This document shows, in pieces, positions 5,601 to 6,401 of a DNA stretch of 6,401 bases; within the stretch, counting starts at the first letter, position 1, and each line of letters starts with the position of its first letter. The notes under the pieces are model-generated. The model had not been told where the DNA came from, searched no databases, and was given only the letters and a program-made list of their open reading frames with translations. Origin of the DNA: Actinomycetota bacterium (GTDB taxonomy: Bacteria > Actinomycetota > Actinomycetes > Actinomycetales > Microbacteriaceae); assembly GCA_016870695.1 (NCBI GenBank), contig VGAV01000146.1:1-6401 (forward strand), read 5' to 3'. A program made the position numbers and the translations under genes.

Positions 5601-6362
5601 GGCGACCGGGAGGGCGATGCCGGCCGCGAAGCCCTGCAGGCGCGGCTCCTCGAGCACCCGCGTCAGGACGGCGACACCGAGGTCGAGGTCGTCACGACCC
5701 TCGACCACGAGGGTCGGTCGGACGTCGGCGCCGGCGGCATCCAGAAGGATCGGAAGGATCCGCTCCGCCGCACGCTCGACGTGCGCGTCGAAACCCCACA
5801 CACCCAGGCCGGCGAGGACGTCGCGCAGGGTGAAGGAGATCCGGTCCACGTCGTCGTGGGAGAGGAGGGCGCGGATGCCGTCGACGCGGCGGCGCGCGGC
5901 GGCGTCGCCGAGCACCGCGGGACCGGCGAGACGCACGTCGAGGCCGCTGTCGGTGCGGACGGCCGCGATGTCGGCGCCGAGACGCTCGCTCCGCGCGTCG
6001 AGGACGAGGCGGGCGACGAGATCCCGGACCGCCCGGCGCGCCACGGGAACCGCCGGGGTCGGCAGGACCGGCGCGACGGCGCCGCCGAGTTGGAGGGCTC
6101 CCCGCACGAACCAGGGCAGGGCGTCGGGCAGGTCGGCCGCCAGCCGGTGCAGGCCGGCCGCGGCGGCGCCGACGCCCTCGGGACGCAGCACGTCGTCGGC
6201 GGCCGTCGCGAGGAGCCGGACCGCCTCCGGCCCGATGACCGGCGGACGCGGGCGGTCACCGTCCGGCAGGGGGTCGTTCCGGCCCGCGATGCGCGCCGCG
6301 ACGCGGTCGGAGACGTCGGAGGAGAGCGCCGAACCGGTGGCGCGCGCGTCGTTCGTGCTCAT
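2622..6362 (-). CDS. PutA-like protein with degenerate proline dehydrogenase and P5C dehydrogenase active sites
   Basis: 1246 aa, collinear with the long actinobacterial PutA (proline to P5C to glutamate). Order: N-terminal arm and PRODH-like barrel (~45-395), disordered Ala/Pro/Asp/Ser linker (~397-445), spacer, ALDH-like domain (~551-1012), C-terminal domain ending with RIELLPFLREQA (1216-1227). Scaffold landmarks persist: PWFVRGA (83-89), LVVDA-like LVLDA (119-123), LAPVVHP (377-383), RWNS with the oxyanion Asn687, PSADVDDAV (794-802), VNR (972-974), LGGW (986-989), MAGGPN (999-1004). Catalytic positions do not: the lysine of RLVKGA is Asp286, the YK and AGHN motifs are absent, the nucleophilic Cys of AGQKCSA is Pro817, and the Glu of ETSGKN is Val783. 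No N-terminal ribbon-helix-helix DNA-binding domain is seen. I choose the ATG at 6362 (MSTND) over an in-frame GTG at 6380, because a -10-like box would overlap translation from the latter. Homology is firm; either classical activity is unlikely, and a structural, regulatory or new role is inference. Confidence 0.9.
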   Translation of the reverse strand: MSTNDARATGSALSSDVSDRVAARIAGRNDPLPDGDRPRPPVIGPEAVRLLATAADDVLRPEGVGAAAAGLHRLAADLPDALPWFVRGALQLGGAVAPVLPTPAVPVARRAVRDLVARLVLDARSERLGADIAAVRTDSGLDVRLAGPAVLGDAAARRRVDGIRALLSHDDVDRISFTLRDVLAGLGVWGFDAHVERAAERILPILLDAAGADVRPTLVVEGRDDLDLGVAVLTRVLEEPRLQGFAAGIALPVAVPDAADALRELAAWARVRVADGGAPLHVRLVDGVPTTDELVDAARSGWSAPFAIDRDDLDALVVAALRTVLDERVASGLRVQVQTADTVIAELARALADDAGTAVEIVAPRSFVPAAGADVVLAPVVHPDDLDVVAADIARAAAEAAAAAPTSGPGSAEPAPSSDGTAGDDAPASDAAASGAPDDDGPASPVAERVNRALRRAGTTVLPPRFSRRGRAGAPSILRDRADDEAVDGGLTQAVLGIARDAAAEDTSALGPDVQQMLFGGQAFVDTAVFSLRETADAAEGAVGFRNAARTDPTIPADRAWARDVLARSEESTAGDATAAAGRVDDAEGLDAVIDRVRTGAEPWSALGAADRAVVLQAAARSLEERRGELLEVLASEAGVLVAEGDAEVNAAVDAAAYYAVTAKELDRVPGAVFVPDRVTVVAPRWNSAVGLCAAEAVAALATGSGVVLTPSPRARRAGAVVAEALWAAGVPRDVLAYVDLDEEASGRSLLVHPGVDRVLLAGARATAERFVAWRPELALQAVTAGRNVVVVAPSADVDDAVAALVEGAFARAGQAPGAASLAILVGSAARSSRIAAQLADAVSSLRVGPASDPRSDIGPLMEEPTGEVRRALTVLETGERWLVQPRELDLGPETAGRFWTPGVRIGVHAGSHLTRTAVSAPVLGVLHAPSMTRAIELQNLLGSGLVAGLHTRDAADLDLWLDGVEAATLRVNRSTVGFAAQREPLGGWGEANVGTGTMAGGPNRLVALGSWRPSSGGPASSTLHLRGLDSRIAALIEAAQPTLGYEAFEWLRRGALSDAVAWDREFGRVKDVSRLGVERNLWRYRPVDVAVRATGDASWQAVLRVLVAAVRSASTFTLSTPVGLPAEVRHLLGDGGVAVSVESDAQWLQRMAGAVPDAAGDTAADPLSAPAVRPSRVRLVGPAESVRALRAALAGTIAGDPAVTVYADEVTTAGRIELLPFLREQAISIAAFRHGRPDPWSTAVI

Positions 6363-6401
6363 GGTGCACAGCCTAGGCACGAGGTGCCGAGCGCCCCGGC
6401 G
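6363..6401 (-). promoter_or_regulatory. putA homologue promoter region, possibly leaderless
   Basis: On the minus strand TAGGCT (6375-6370) fits the actinobacterial TANNNT -10 pattern and ends 7 nt before the ATG at 6362, so transcription would begin at or next to the start codon. There is no good Shine-Dalgarno sequence: only AGG lies about 9 nt upstream, inside the same box. Just upstream, GGCAC-GAG-GTGCC (6376-6388) is a perfect 13-bp inverted repeat abutting the -10. The -35 position shows no consensus, and the region is cut by the window edge. Confidence 0.4.

Noticed and set aside
2622..6362. Loss of catalytic residues caused by a frameshift in putA
   Set aside because: Family similarity runs in a single frame on both sides of each altered site, and the substitutions are isolated within well-aligned blocks.
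6363..6380. GTG start six codons upstream of the chosen putA start
   Set aside because: It would overlap the -10-like box, lacks a Shine-Dalgarno sequence and adds the atypical residues MPRLCT; MSTND is a more usual beginning.

Overview
The window is very G+C-rich DNA with strong third-position G/C bias. All three supported genes lie on the minus strand. Family content (an actinobacterial-type long PutA homologue, a GH51 arabinofuranosidase, an actinobacterial-type dimethylargininase) and Shine-Dalgarno spacing suggest a high-G+C actinobacterium, most likely Microbacteriaceae (Microbacterium-like). The genus is inferred from style, not proven.

Layout, in the direction of transcription (right to left): (1) 6363-6401, a truncated upstream region with a possible leaderless-type -10 box. 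(2) 6362-2622, a 1246-aa homologue of bifunctional proline dehydrogenase / glutamate-semialdehyde dehydrogenase (PutA). (3) 2621-2389, a 233-bp intergenic region with a small GC hairpin, a 25-bp-arm inverted repeat, a flanking pair of near-identical direct repeats and a LacI-type operator. (4) 2388-877, a complete cytoplasmic GH51 alpha-L-arabinofuranosidase with intact catalytic residues. (5) 876-684, a 193-bp leader region. (6) 683-1, the first ~80% of a dimethylargininase (DDAH/amidinotransferase superfamily), cut by the window edge before its catalytic cysteine.

The most unusual object is the PutA homologue. It keeps the whole length, the fold landmarks and a well-conserved C-terminal tail of actinobacterial PutA. 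At the positions that define catalysis it has non-functional residues in both halves. In the proline dehydrogenase half the lysine of RLVKGA is Asp, and the YK and AGHN motifs are gone. In the aldehyde dehydrogenase half the nucleophilic Cys of AGQKCSA is Pro and the general-base Glu of ETSGKN is Val. The frame is open for 1246 codons, so it looks like a maintained pseudoenzyme or a strongly repurposed protein rather than a decaying pseudogene.

Functionally, dimethylargininase (releasing citrulline) and a PutA-like protein both belong to the arginine/ornithine/proline area, while the arabinofuranosidase between them is a separately regulated hemicellulose/arabinan-degradation gene. Each gene has a sizeable upstream gap, so I read them as three transcription units rather than one operon. 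A heptamer, GGATGCC/GGCATCC, recurs ten times in genes and in the intergenic repeats and may be a genome-wide signature word.
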